From the NCBI GenBank assembly GCA_001643675.2, contig LSRY02000024.1, forward strand, positions 684,001-748,000: a stretch of DNA of 64,000 nt, given 5' to 3'. The translations under genes were made by a program, and so were the position numbers. Positions 23,601-32,973 of the stretch are shown in pieces. Source of the stretch: Monocercomonoides exilis. Lineage: Eukaryota > Preaxostyla > Oxymonadida > Polymastigidae. The notes beneath the pieces are model-generated. The model made no database searches, had not been told where the DNA came from, and was given only the letters and a program-made list of their open reading frames with translations. Positions within the stretch are counted from its first letter, which is position 1; the number at the start of each line of letters is the position of its first letter.

Positions 23601-26600
23601 TCCCCGACTCAGCAACATACACCCACACGGACTGATACCCCCTCAGCCACTCCAGCAGATCCATATCCTTCTCTTCCTCATCACTCGCATTCGCTGCATC
23701 CCTCCGCAACAGAGAATCCTGCTCTGTGTCAAGCTCAAGCACACTCCGCTTCATCTGCTCCTCAATTGACAAGCACCTCACAAACATGTCTTTCCCAACA
23801 AATGCTTCATTCCACAAGAATGAGATGCCCCTCATCTTAAACCCTCCAATCCCATTTGCTCCATTTTTTTCTTTCCCCTCAGCCCTTCCAACACAGTCCA
23901 GCATTATTCCCCCTCCCCTTCCGCTTGTTCGGCTGCATTCGCATCCTGCAACTGTGCAGCTCTCCATCACCAGCCCTTCTCCATTCTCTTCCCACCCTCC
24001 TCGCCACTTCACACCTCCCCCTTCCTCGGACCCTTCATTCACACACCCTCTCATCTCACACCCCTCGATTCTCACATCCACCACCCCCATCACTTCTCCT
24101 GTTCTGCTTCCAATCACAGCCCCACTCTCACCTCTCGAGGTGATGCTTGTGAAGTTCGACTTCTCCATCCGCACATTCGCTCTTGCCTTCTCTTCTCCAT
24201 TCACCCTCCACAATCCCTTTTTCTCTTCATTTCTTTCATTTCCCTTTGCTCCGCCAGCCCTTCCTCCACATATACCAATCAGACTGGATCTGCTCATGTC
24301 TATTCCAGAGAATAGCGTTCCATTTATCTCCACACTCTTCATTCCCTCGCCCACCACCAAATGCTCCCTTCCCAACAGACAGTCCTTGAACACACATTCC
24401 TCAACCTTTAGCTCTCCCTTCATCCCTTCAACAAACACAAATCCAATCTCTCCTCCTTCCTCTCTGCCTCTCCCCTCCATTCTGCACCCTTTCATCAGCA
24501 AAACACTCTTCTCACTTTCCATCAGAACAAATGATTGGAATCCAAGCATCCCTCTTCCAAACATAATCTTGATGTTTGTCAACGAAAATGGCACACTCAC
24601 CCTGACAAAACCTATCTTCTCTTCAATATCATTCACTTTTGTTTCCCACTTTATCACTTCTCCACTACCATGTTTCCTCTTTTCTCCTCCAAACACAATT
24701 TCGCTCCATTCTTCATCACCAACGATAACCAATCCATTTGGCATCTCATTTTCACTCAGAACAATCGCCTCTTCAATCAAAGAGGAATGGCTCACTCGGA
24801 TCTCTTCCATCCCTTGCTCCTTCATCAATGCTGCATGCAGTCTAATTGCTTGTGTGATTGTCTCACATGGTGCAACTGCAAATCCACACCTCCCAAAATC
24901 CCCTCCTCCAACCCCATCCACATGCATCCGCTCTCTCGCTCCTTCCCACAAATACACCACAATCGGAATCCCAAACTCATCTCCTGTGGTGCTTCGCTCA
25001 CAACCCCACACTCCTCCCCATTTCCCTTCCTCCTCCTTCCAATCCTCTTCTCTTTCCTCCTCTGATGGAACAAACCAATCCCCCAAATGAGCTCTGTCTG
25101 CCACTTCTCCCAGAACACTGCACCTGACAAACACATCTCTCCCTTCCCACCCGCGGTTTCCCTCAAATCTCACTTTTCCAATCTGGAACGCATCCACTCC
25201 ATCCAACGCTTTCCCTCCTTCTCCACCATCCACAACATCAATATACAACCCTCCTCCCCTTCCGCGCTCTTCTTTCCATTCCCCAACCGCACACCCACAA
25301 AACACACTCGATCCGTTCACAACTATCCTTCTCTTCTCTCCCACCTCCACACATATCCCTCCTCCGCATCCTCCCACTCCTTCCACAAAACATCCTCTCA
25401 ATTCGCATTCATCAAAAACAATCACCTTCACTTCCATTTCCCCTTCTCCTTCTCCTTCATTTCTCTTGTCTCCATTTCTGTGCTCTTTCCTCTCATTCTC
25501 AACTCCCCTCACCTCAACACATCCTCCCTTCCCGCTCTTCTTCCCAACTCCATTCAATATACACTTCTTCATCACCAAGTTCCCTTCTCCTTCGCATGCA
25601 ATCAGTGATCCCTCGCCAAACATCATCTCCCCTTCAACATGAAACCGTCTCAGCTCCACCTCTCCTCCCCAAACAAACACAAAACTGTATTCTATTTCTC
25701 CAATATCACTCTTTTGTGCTGTTCTTTCTTCAATTTCCTTCTTCCCCACTGAACAATCCTCAATCTCTATTCTCTTTCCCCAGCACCCTATCACACACTT
25801 TCCCTTCTCCAACATATATGGCAACTGAAAACACATATTCCTGATAACACTCTCTGAGCACACACCAATCACCCATCCCTGCTTCTGCCCTGCCTCCTCT
25901 CCAACAACAATATCCGTCTTTTCCAAGCTGCCTCTCATTTCCCATTCCAGCCCTTCCATCCCAATCTCCTCCCTCAAAACATATCCTGCCGCCACCTCCA
26001 CAACTCGCTTCACACCAGAGAACCACACATCCACCACTTTCCCAACTGTTGCACATTCACACTCCCTTGTTCCACATCGGCTGAAGTCCACACATCCCTC
26101 CCCTCCAACACGCCCAACCCCATCAAACTCGCTCCACAACCACCTCAACGGTACTCCTTCTCCTCCACACCCTTCATCATATCCTCTCCCATCATTCACT
26201 TCCATCATCTTTATCTTCTCCCCAAACACCCCTTCATCACCCACAACCTTCAGCTTCTCGGCCTCCACAAACATGCTCTTCCCCACCATCCCATCACATC
26301 CACTGAACACCACATCCACAATCGCTAACCCTCTCCACCCCTTCCCCACTTCCACAAACAGCCCTCCTCCAAACCCCTCTCCTTCTCCTTCTCCTCCACA
26401 GCTGCACCCCTCCACACTCACAGCACCCTCGCTTTCTCCACTCTCGCTGCCTGTTGTGTTGCCTATCGACACAACTCCTCCTTCCCCAACTCCAATCCAC
26501 ATCCAACCCCCGCTCCCCGACAAGCACCCACAATTCCGATATGTCCCTCCCTCCACAACCACTCCTCCTCCTTCTCCCACTCTCCCTCCCACAACACTCC

Positions 26601-28905
26601 CATTCCCTCTCTCCCGCACAACCTCTTCCACCACTGTGTTCTTCATCTCCACCCACCCTCCATTCACCCCTTCCGTCTCCACCACTCCACACCCATCCTC
26701 CCTCATCCCACTCACCTCAACTGACTCCATCACCACTCTCCCTCCAACAACAAACACAAACCCACTCAAAAATGCTTCCCCTTCTCCCTCTCTTCCTTCT
26801 CCTTCTCCTTCTCCTTCTTCTTCTCCTTCATTTTGCTTTTCCTCTGCACTCGCCTCTCTCACTCGGCACTTCACCAACTGCAGCTCTCCTCCATTCTCTC
26901 CAACAACAAACTCCTCCTTCCTCCTCTTCCCCTTCCCCACTCGAGCAAAACTCATCCCCTCAAACATCCCACTCCCACTCCCAATCAGCACCACTTCTTC
27001 CTCTTCGCTCCCCCCTCTCAAAACAACGGATGTCTCCTCCTTCCCCATCCCTTTCACACTCACAGACAAGTCTCCAATCTCCACTTTCTCCTCTTTGCAC
27101 CTTCCTCTCCCCACAACAACGTCCACTTCTCTTGTCAAATCAGCCACCATTCTGAAATACCCAATCCTTTTGCACCCCCTCCCCTTCTGCTCTTCTCCTT
27201 CCACTCCACCAGACCCGCATCCCAAATGGTCGATCCCTTCCTCTCCATCAATGTGGATCTTGCTGAAATATCCTTTCAACACCCAACCGCTGTAATCTGT
27301 GCCTCCTTTCACAACTCTCTTTTCCTCTCCTTCTGAAATCGTCCGACACAACACAAAACTGATTTCATCAATGCTTGTCCACCCATCACAGATATACACA
27401 TCCGATCCCCCATTTACTGCACTGTTGTTTCCAAAGAAGCAAAACAAGACTTTTGATTCAGCTGATCCAGTTCCATTATCCCAACATATCCCTCCCCCCT
27501 TTTTTTCACTGTATCCATTCATGAAAATACAGTCGGTCACAATGGCAAAGCTATTGTCATAAAATCCCAATCCTGCCCCTCCGTTGTATGCTTGTCCAAT
27601 CTTCAAATTTCCCACAAACTCGTTTTCACTGACAATATTGCTTGCAGGTTTCATCTCTAAAATTAACCCTCCCGCCATATTCGAAGCTTTTCCTTCAATA
27701 TATCTGCATTTTGACCATCTCCCTTCACTCACATATCGAGCATCAATCGCTCCTCCAGATCCATTTCCCCAGCAGCATGTGAAGTTGCACTTTTCCACTT
27801 CCATCTTGCAGTATTCGTCAAAGCGACTGGAGATCGCCCCTCCACAATGTGCAGCAGAGCAATTCACAAACGATGTTCTCACAACAGTCAATTTTCCAGC
27901 TGATGCAAATAGGATCGCTCCTCCTGAATTTGATTGGTTGCTTGTTGCTGAGGTTTCGAAAAATGAGCAATCAACAAATGTTTCATCTCCACTGCTCACG
28001 ATTTTCCTTTCCATGTTCTTCTTCCCTTCATAATTGCTCTTCACTCCATTTCTTTCGCACCTCTCCATTGTTGTGTTTTCACACCACAAGTTCTGCCCGC
28101 TTCTGCTCGCTCCATAAACAATACCTCCATCCAAAGGCCATTCCACTCCTTCCACAACACACCCAATCATCTTTTCTCCATTCCCATTCCCAAAACACTG
28201 ACTTTTATTTTCTTCATTTTTCCGCTTCTCTCTCTTCTCTTCTCCTGTTATCTGCCTCTCCATCGCCATTCTGCTCACATTCACAAACGTCATCTGTTCC
28301 ACAACTGTGTCCATTCCGCTGCAACTGGCAATGAGGGCTCCTTCTATCATCGCCTTTACATCCCTCACAATCCCTTCGCTCAAATCCACACGCCCACAAT
28401 CACTCCCATCACATCTCCCAACCCTCACCAAACTCCCAACGAAAACAATGCCTTCCTTCACACCTTCCACACTCACATTCCTCAACACAACCATTCCACC
28501 ATCTGCTCCTGCAACACTTCTCATCACACCATTTTCTGCAACCACACAGCACTCGCTTATCTCCCCCAGACTTCTCAAGCCCACGTTCATCACTTCCACG
28601 TTTTCACTTACAAATATCTTCAGCCGCTTCAGACAAACAGACGCATTCACACTCTTCACCCCAACTCCATTTCGCTCCCTGCTCATGAAACGCACACTTC
28701 CTGTTTGAAGCCATTTCTCTTTTCCCTCCTTTCTCCAGCATTCCACAGCCTTTTCTTCCCACCAAGCATTTTCTTTGCCTTCCGGTCTCACTTTGATTTT
28801 TCCCTTCCCATCTTCTCCATCCAGAAGCATGACACTTTTGAGCTCACATGAAGCACTCACTTCCAAAAAGGAAACAATTAGCAGATAACATGGAGAAAGA
28901 ATCAT
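20638..28905 (-). CDS. Giant secreted beta-helix / TM / pseudokinase surface protein
   Basis: A single exon of 2755 aa. The longer open frame begins with TTG after a stop; the first ATG in frame (28905-28903) opens a clear signal peptide, MILSPCYLLIVSFLEVSAS, so I start there. Residues of about 20-2300 are an extracellular region of Gly/Asn/Cys-rich short strands (GGAILFASAGKLTVVRTSF, GGAISSRFDEY) typical of right-handed beta-helix, pectin-lyase or Pmp-like folds, with recurrent Cys anchors such as CGFAVAPCETITQAI and CGSDSEACRSVSGG. One TM helix lies at about 2313-2341 (WLLIVIIMAFVLLVILIVAV). The cytoplasmic part keeps late kinase subdomains: CLRWKAPEL (APE), then VVFSIGMMLWECLTLQIPFG and ERPDLE. 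At the catalytic loop it has LSPHIVLFSERM instead of HRD...N, and no DFG, so it should be catalytically dead. Proteins of this design are a hallmark of oxymonads (established knowledge); the ligand is unknown. Confidence 0.85.
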   Translation of the reverse strand: MILSPCYLLIVSFLEVSASCELKSVMLLDGEDGKGKIKVRPEGKENAWWEEKAVECWRKEGKEKWLQTGSVRFMSRERNGVGVKSVNASVCLKRLKIFVSENVEVMNVGLRSLGEISECCVVAENGVMRSVAGADGGMVVLRNVSVEGVKEGIVFVGSLVRVGRCDGSDCGRVDLSEGIVRDVKAMIEGALIASCSGMDTVVEQMTFVNVSRMAMERQITGEEKREKRKNEENKSQCFGNGNGEKMIGCVVEGVEWPLDGGIVYGASRSGQNLWCENTTMERCERNGVKSNYEGKKNMERKIVSSGDETFVDCSFFETSATSNQSNSGGAILFASAGKLTVVRTSFVNCSAAHCGGAISSRFDEYCKMEVEKCNFTCCWGNGSGGAIDARYVSEGRWSKCRYIEGKASNMAGGLILEMKPASNIVSENEFVGNLKIGQAYNGGAGLGFYDNSFAIVTDCIFMNGYSEKKGGGICWDNGTGSAESKVLFCFFGNNSAVNGGSDVYICDGWTSIDEISFVLCRTISEGEEKRVVKGGTDYSGWVLKGYFSKIHIDGEEGIDHLGCGSGGVEGEEQKGRGCKRIGYFRMVADLTREVDVVVGRGRCKEEKVEIGDLSVSVKGMGKEETSVVLRGGSEEEEVVLIGSGSGMFEGMSFARVGKGKRRKEEFVVGENGGELQLVKCRVREASAEEKQNEGEEEGEGEGEGREGEGEAFLSGFVFVVGGRVVMESVEVSGMREDGCGVVETEGVNGGWVEMKNTVVEEVVRERGNGSVVGGRVGEGGGVVVEGGTYRNCGCLSGSGGWMWIGVGEGGVVSIGNTTGSESGESEGAVSVEGCSCGGEGEGEGFGGGLFVEVGKGWRGLAIVDVVFSGCDGMVGKSMFVEAEKLKVVGDEGVFGEKIKMMEVNDGRGYDEGCGGEGVPLRWLWSEFDGVGRVGGEGCVDFSRCGTRECECATVGKVVDVWFSGVKRVVEVAAGYVLREEIGMEGLEWEMRGSLEKTDIVVGEEAGQKQGWVIGVCSESVIRNMCFQLPYMLEKGKCVIGCWGKRIEIEDCSVGKKEIEERTAQKSDIGEIEYSFVFVWGGEVELRRFHVEGEMMFGEGSLIACEGEGNLVMKKCILNGVGKKSGKGGCVEVRGVENERKEHRNGDKRNEGEGEGEMEVKVIVFDECELRGCFVEGVGGCGGGICVEVGEKRRIVVNGSSVFCGCAVGEWKEERGRGGGLYIDVVDGGEGGKALDGVDAFQIGKVRFEGNRGWEGRDVFVRCSVLGEVADRAHLGDWFVPSEEEREEDWKEEEGKWGGVWGCERSTTGDEFGIPIVVYLWEGARERMHVDGVGGGDFGRCGFAVAPCETITQAIRLHAALMKEQGMEEIRVSHSSLIEEAIVLSENEMPNGLVIVGDEEWSEIVFGGEKRKHGSGEVIKWETKVNDIEEKIGFVRVSVPFSLTNIKIMFGRGMLGFQSFVLMESEKSVLLMKGCRMEGRGREEGGEIGFVFVEGMKGELKVEECVFKDCLLGREHLVVGEGMKSVEINGTLFSGIDMSRSSLIGICGGRAGGAKGNERNEEKKGLWRVNGEEKARANVRMEKSNFTSITSRGESGAVIGSRTGEVMGVVDVRIEGCEMRGCVNEGSEEGGGVKWRGGWEENGEGLVMESCTVAGCECSRTSGRGGGIMLDCVGRAEGKEKNGANGIGGFKMRGISFLWNEAFVGKDMFVRCLSIEEQMKRSVLELDTEQDSLLRRDAANASDEEEKDMDLLEWLRGYQSVWVYVAESGKDGRLCGSDSEACRSVSGGMRHMERGAGSTMWIVEKGVVMEKTTVGDVCIRSWKRGKKCIVSVDEVDEAEVLEEGVVCFVNESEAVDCVFEIGMHFEGRDGSVLQQVNGTLVMTGCAARFAEQRGVLMCDVMRICGGVFEMRGGMVEQMECGKGVLVFGSGSNGALRECAIGDVESEGDVVRVDGEGRVEMKEIVMKDVRLRGGASCVSVKGNGALNGEGEGGKMRMWCVELVNVSVSKSEGSVLHGEGRGAKTECVNCSFERWGRRRGEGSAVRVRGGCELEMEACMVDGTGNEEKDEREEWMNEEGGEGNEKGVCRWNESAVEVRKSAGVVMETRIANCGEGGMSASGGSVKIAKSELEGNGEGVAKYPSARRNMWCREGGRVEVVSLRGGDGMEKGSSMWMVNEGCDVGGILAARESVLFIPRVEKVEVEVEEVGEREKVVFVGELLLPCNLSFKVEKRMGEEAHVEKGVFEEEGYVSEGMAFGWTSTAGIRNENENAEVSVCILFGNAESPSSTNEFIVKNRSEPKTNGEERIVEGGKEKKSYWLLIVIIMAFVLLVILIVAVISTIRWRKVKNENKDLREIVNDTVKKDPKLIEMVTMEMSPEEQWRRAEREAEKKNEERIKKRVFEKSLRHSESSEHWLSECGSTEYILGKDSDKIPEWALEKVEEEETRKRTPSPSVSSTSTTDSDSTFVRGEDLCPTTSSMSNLVDVMACSSPHEKLIVDLRDSLYMLLHGRNEKKEMAIGSLQEREQTAAQVLFWVANLAQHSFDEMENPLQSLSNLSPHIVLFSERMVICIVMHSDFLSSDDDSDSSSISSTTVVTSASDDDDDDEDSLPSSAFEEDDVFKKECLRWKAPELQMNKKMGATKESVVFSIGMMLWECLTLQIPFGEFEAEVAGQKIVNGERPDLERVGGSKWKEAVKACVSSRASDRPTLMNVKRACIERFPANAAMLTVSDAIGVYMSGGTAEEEESEDEIGESSME

Positions 28906-30199
28906 CTTTCCGGATCGAATTGACCCATTAATTGCCTTTCTTTTGTTTCCTGCCCCATTAATCCCATCTTTTGGCTTTCCAGAAAACACAGAAGATGTAA
29001 TTATGAAAGATGATAAAAACAAATTCAATAACAATTAAAAATGATCGATTTGACAAATAAATAAATGAGATAATCAGAATATTCGCAAAATAAAACTTAA
29101 AAAATTAAAATTGAATAAAATGAAAAAAATTACAAAAATCAAAATAAAATTGAAACAACAAAAAATTAATATATGGCAAATTTGTTAAAGAATAAAATGA
29201 GAGAAAATTGAAGAAAAGATTGCTTTTTTTTAATTTGGAAAACCAGAATAACTCTTTGTTTTAAAAAAATAAATCAAAAATGCACGAAAAAGCTTTAATG
29301 ATTCAGAAACAAAATAACATGTATTGCGACCATACAGCAATTCTCGAATATTTTCCACAAAGAAAATTCATTTTTCAGTTTGTTCAAAAGCCTTGATTCA
29401 AAAAATCAAAAAAGTTAAAACAATCTTCATTTCAAACAGCAAGCTCTGAACGAAAGCAACAAGCTAAAAAGTATTGAAACCTTGGGACATTCATGATAAA
29501 AAATATTCCAATATAAAAATAAATGATTTGCTTTCATCACCAAAAACAATAATTGTTATTCATTCTCAAAAGACACTTGTCCATCAAACCAACACAAACA
29601 AATCCAACTCATTAAAAACACTCAAGCACATTATAAAATAGCCTTAAATACATTGAATAATAACGCATGGGAGAAATCCAACAATGAAACAATTATTAAG
29701 CTTTTGCCTGATCGTTTTTTTCAAATCTTTATTTCCACTTTAATTTTGCTGTAAAAATATCTCAGCCAAATGAAAATGAAATCATGTAATAATTGTTTTT
29801 GATGGTTTATGTTTGCGCAAAGAAGGCAACTGATCACTTTATTTAGAATAAATCATAAAACATATACGTGATCGTTTTATTTTTTAACATTTAAATAATA
29901 AAATCTTTCACCTGAAGAATAATCATTAATAAAATTGCATTAAAAAGACACTTTCTCCAGCTTTCTGTTATCATGTATATATGAAATGCATGTATTTCCT
30001 CCAGAGTTTAGTTTTAATCCATTCAAGCAACAATAATAATTTTACGAAAACAAAAAAAAAAAAAATAATGCATCAATTGGCTAAAAAATCATCAATTAAA
30101 ACAATCAGGGACAACGGAACATCACAAAAGCCGAAACAACTGGAGAATTAAAATACAAAGTTATTTTTAAAGTGGAATTAATTGCGAAGAATTCTGGCA
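28906..30199. other. Divergent intergenic region, AT-rich
   Basis: About 1.3 kb between the divergent starts of the giant surface-protein gene and the plus-strand unknown gene. It is AT-rich with short A runs. The TTG-started extension of the minus-strand frame (to 29034) falls here and is probably 5' UTR. I see no gene, RNA or clear element. Confidence 0.55.
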
Positions 30200-32149
30200 A
30201 TGATGACAGAGAAGACAGAAAATCGTGAATTGTGGAAGAAGGAAACAGACAGGGCACATGGAACACAAATATTCGGCATGCCTCACGAACTTGCAGAAAA
30301 GAAGGAAGAATCTGGGGAAGAAACAGAAAAAGTGGTGTTGTCGAAATGGCAGGCAACGAAATGGATGAAGCCTTATTGGCAGACTGGAAGGAGTGGGTGG
30401 TTAAGCAGCAGCAGCACAAGCACAAGCACAAACAGTAGACCCATGGAAATTGGAAATATCAGCGAGTTGAAAGAGAAGTGCGAGTCGTCTGTACCATTCT
30501 GGGTGGAAAAGAGCGCTTCAGAGAAAGAGACAGGAATGGAATGGCAAGCACACACAGTGGTGGAGAGCGGGGCTGGATTGGGAAGAGAGCAGGAGACAGG
30601 GATATTTGGTGAAGAAAGAGAGAAAGGGATGAAAGATGAAAACAAGGGCTGTGAATGCTCAGCTCAAATGGTGCTTGAGGATATGCGGGTGAAAAGAACT
30701 GACGAAAGATGCAAAGAAATGGAGAAGGAAGAAGGAGAGGAGTGGGCAAGGGAAGAGGTGAAGAAGGAGATGGGGAAAGAGATGGAGGGGATTGGGAGGG
30801 AGAAAGGATGGAAGCTGGAAGAGAGGAAGCGGGGAGAGATGGTGAAGCGGTGGAGGTGGGAAGACTGGGAGGCAGCGGGTGGAGCAGAGGCAAGATGCAG
30901 GCAGGAGAAGAGGAAAGAACGAGTTTTGCGGTGGAGGAGGCAGGTAGAGGATGCAATGAAGCACTGGAAGGTGTTTGGAGTGTGGGTGCGGAAGGAGTGG
31001 GAAGGGATGGGAGGAGTTGCAGAATGGAGGGGAGAAGAGGCAGAGGAGGAGACTCGGATGTGGGATGAGGCAGAGAGGCATGTTTTGGAGAAGGAAACAG
31101 AAAGAGAAGAGAGTGGTGGGAAAGGTGAAAATGAGGGAATGGGAAGGGAGGAGCAGCAGGTGGAGCGGTATGAGCGAGCAAAGCGGAAGGGAGCGAAAGC
31201 AGAAGATTTGGATGCAAACACAGAGCATCCGGATCTGAGATATGGGGGATATGGAGGGGTGAGGAGGAGCAAAAGGAGCGGGAAAGACAGAGAAACGAGG
31301 AAGAAAATAGAAGAATCGCCAACAGGAACATTTCCATCAGGTCTCCTTTCGCAGATGCTTTTGGAGGAAATGGGGCAGAGAGGGGAAGGAGACGAAGGGT
31401 TATTGTTCCAAGAGGATTTGAAGCCAACAAGAAAATTGTTGGAATTTCAGCGATGGCTCGAGGCGGGTGAGATGGGAGATGGAAGTGAGGTTGAGAATGA
31501 GGGAGAAATGAGGAAGGAAGAGGAATCGGGAGAAAGGGAGATAACAAGTGAAGGAGTGAGCGGAATGTCTGGTGTTGGAGGAAAAGATGAGTGGGGAGAT
31601 TGGCTGATGAGAGGCTGGGAGAGAGAGGACGAAATGGAAGAAGATGAAAATGAAAATGCTGATGATGATATTGAAGGTTTTCGGAATGGAAGGGATGGGG
31701 AAGGAAAGAAAAGTGAGATGGCGCACATGAGGTGCTTGAGGGTGATTGCCAGTGGTGGTGGAGGAGAGAAAGGAGGAGAAGGAGAGCGTGAGTGGGAGCT
31801 TGGGGTGAGAGACCCAGAGGAGATATTGAGGAGGTTCTACGATGCAAGAAGTGGGATGAGGCAGATGAGGCGGGAGAGACGAAGGGGAAAAGGAGGGGAG
31901 GAAGGGATGAGAAAGAATGGAAATGGAGAGAGAAAGGAGATGAGGAAGGGAGCACAAGAAGAAGTAATTGTTGCAGCTTCAGTTTTGTGGATGGGGAACG
32001 AGACGAGCGAAGGACAGAGGTGGAAGCAGAGACAGATGCTGTGGTTGAAGATGGAGACGTTGAGGAAATCAATGAGCTGTGCAAGGGAAAAATTGTTTGA
32101 ACACAACCCGCTTTTTGCGCTTCGATCAGAAAGGCTGAATTGCCGATGA
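30200..32149 (+). CDS. Unknown Trp/Glu/Arg-rich protein
   Basis: Single exon, 649 aa, started at the first of two adjacent ATGs (30200) after an in-frame stop. The product is highly charged, mostly predicted helix, with many Glu-Arg-Lys-Gly segments and about 20 Trp residues often in a W-x-x-(E/R) setting (KRWRWEDWEAAGG, KHWKVFGVWVRKEW). A more ordinary central block reads LLSQMLLEEM and TRKLLEFQRWLEAGEM. I recognise no family. The complementary strand is also open over most of the length (a 570-codon Ser/Pro-rich frame at 30459-32171), so strand choice matters. I chose plus because established genes here have purine-rich coding strands and because the plus frame has an ATG and balanced helix composition. 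Confidence 0.55.
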   Translation: MMTEKTENRELWKKETDRAHGTQIFGMPHELAEKKEESGEETEKVVLSKWQATKWMKPYWQTGRSGWLSSSSTSTSTNSRPMEIGNISELKEKCESSVPFWVEKSASEKETGMEWQAHTVVESGAGLGREQETGIFGEEREKGMKDENKGCECSAQMVLEDMRVKRTDERCKEMEKEEGEEWAREEVKKEMGKEMEGIGREKGWKLEERKRGEMVKRWRWEDWEAAGGAEARCRQEKRKERVLRWRRQVEDAMKHWKVFGVWVRKEWEGMGGVAEWRGEEAEEETRMWDEAERHVLEKETEREESGGKGENEGMGREEQQVERYERAKRKGAKAEDLDANTEHPDLRYGGYGGVRRSKRSGKDRETRKKIEESPTGTFPSGLLSQMLLEEMGQRGEGDEGLLFQEDLKPTRKLLEFQRWLEAGEMGDGSEVENEGEMRKEEESGEREITSEGVSGMSGVGGKDEWGDWLMRGWEREDEMEEDENENADDDIEGFRNGRDGEGKKSEMAHMRCLRVIASGGGGEKGGEGEREWELGVRDPEEILRRFYDARSGMRQMRRERRRGKGGEEGMRKNGNGERKEMRKGAQEEVIVAASVLWMGNETSEGQRWKQRQMLWLKMETLRKSMSCAREKLFEHNPLFALRSERLNCR

Positions 32150-32567
32150 GTGAATGAAGAGAATCTGACAAATGACATCAAGTTGTGATCGACCTATACA
32201 GCGCGTGCAAAAAAGGATGTGAAAGTCGAATTAAAAATTGCATTCTTTTCGTGTGAATCTGTATTGTTAACGACGATAATCATTTCAACTAATTTTTTAA
32301 TTTCCTTTTTTCGGAACTTTATAAAAATATGCTTTTTTCATGTTGATGCAAATCATTCATGATACTGTTTTAAATTTTAGAATAAGTTGAATTCTTTTTT
32401 GTTGAAGAATAAAACATCTTTATTGTGCATTTATAGATGAAAAAGATAAGATATATATTAAATGATATATTTTTTATTTCAATTCAAGTTTAAAAAACAA
32501 AAAGTATTCATTTTCGTTTTAAAAATACAAAAGAAAAAAAGAAAAAAGTCCATTTGTTGATTGACAA
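32150..32567. other. Convergent intergenic region
   Basis: AT-rich 3' spacer between the plus-strand unknown gene and the end of SPEF2 on the minus strand. I see nothing in it beyond short A/T runs. Confidence 0.6.
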
Positions 32568-32889
32568 CTATCGACCTCCAAATGCTCCTGCAGCAATTGC
32601 AATTTCTCTGAAGTTTATGTACCTAAAGCGAGATGCAATTGATATCAGACGAGAACCTGATTCTGATTGAACAATATCATTCCATGTGAGACACGGTAAA
32701 GAACCTTCTTCTGGTGCTATTGAAGGGCGAATTGTTGATAGCAGTGAAATGATTGTCTGCAAAATAGATATTAAGTGATTCGTTTATTGTTAGATAAAAT
32801 AAATAAATAAATAAATAAATTAATAAATAAAGGTGATTTCATCAAATTTTGTATTACAAAAGTTAATTCATTCATTCGTTCGTTCGTTC

Positions 32890-32920
<31 letters not shown>

Positions 32921-32921
32921 A

Positions 32922-32973
<52 letters not shown>

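Noticed and set aside
28906-29034. Start of the giant surface protein at 29034
   Set aside because: That codon is TTG directly after a stop; the first ATG in frame (28905) begins an excellent signal peptide.
30459-32171. Ser/Pro/His-rich minus-strand gene of 570 codons
   Set aside because: Its composition is what the complement of a purine-rich coding strand gives, as over the known genes here. Kept only as an alternative to the plus-strand gene.
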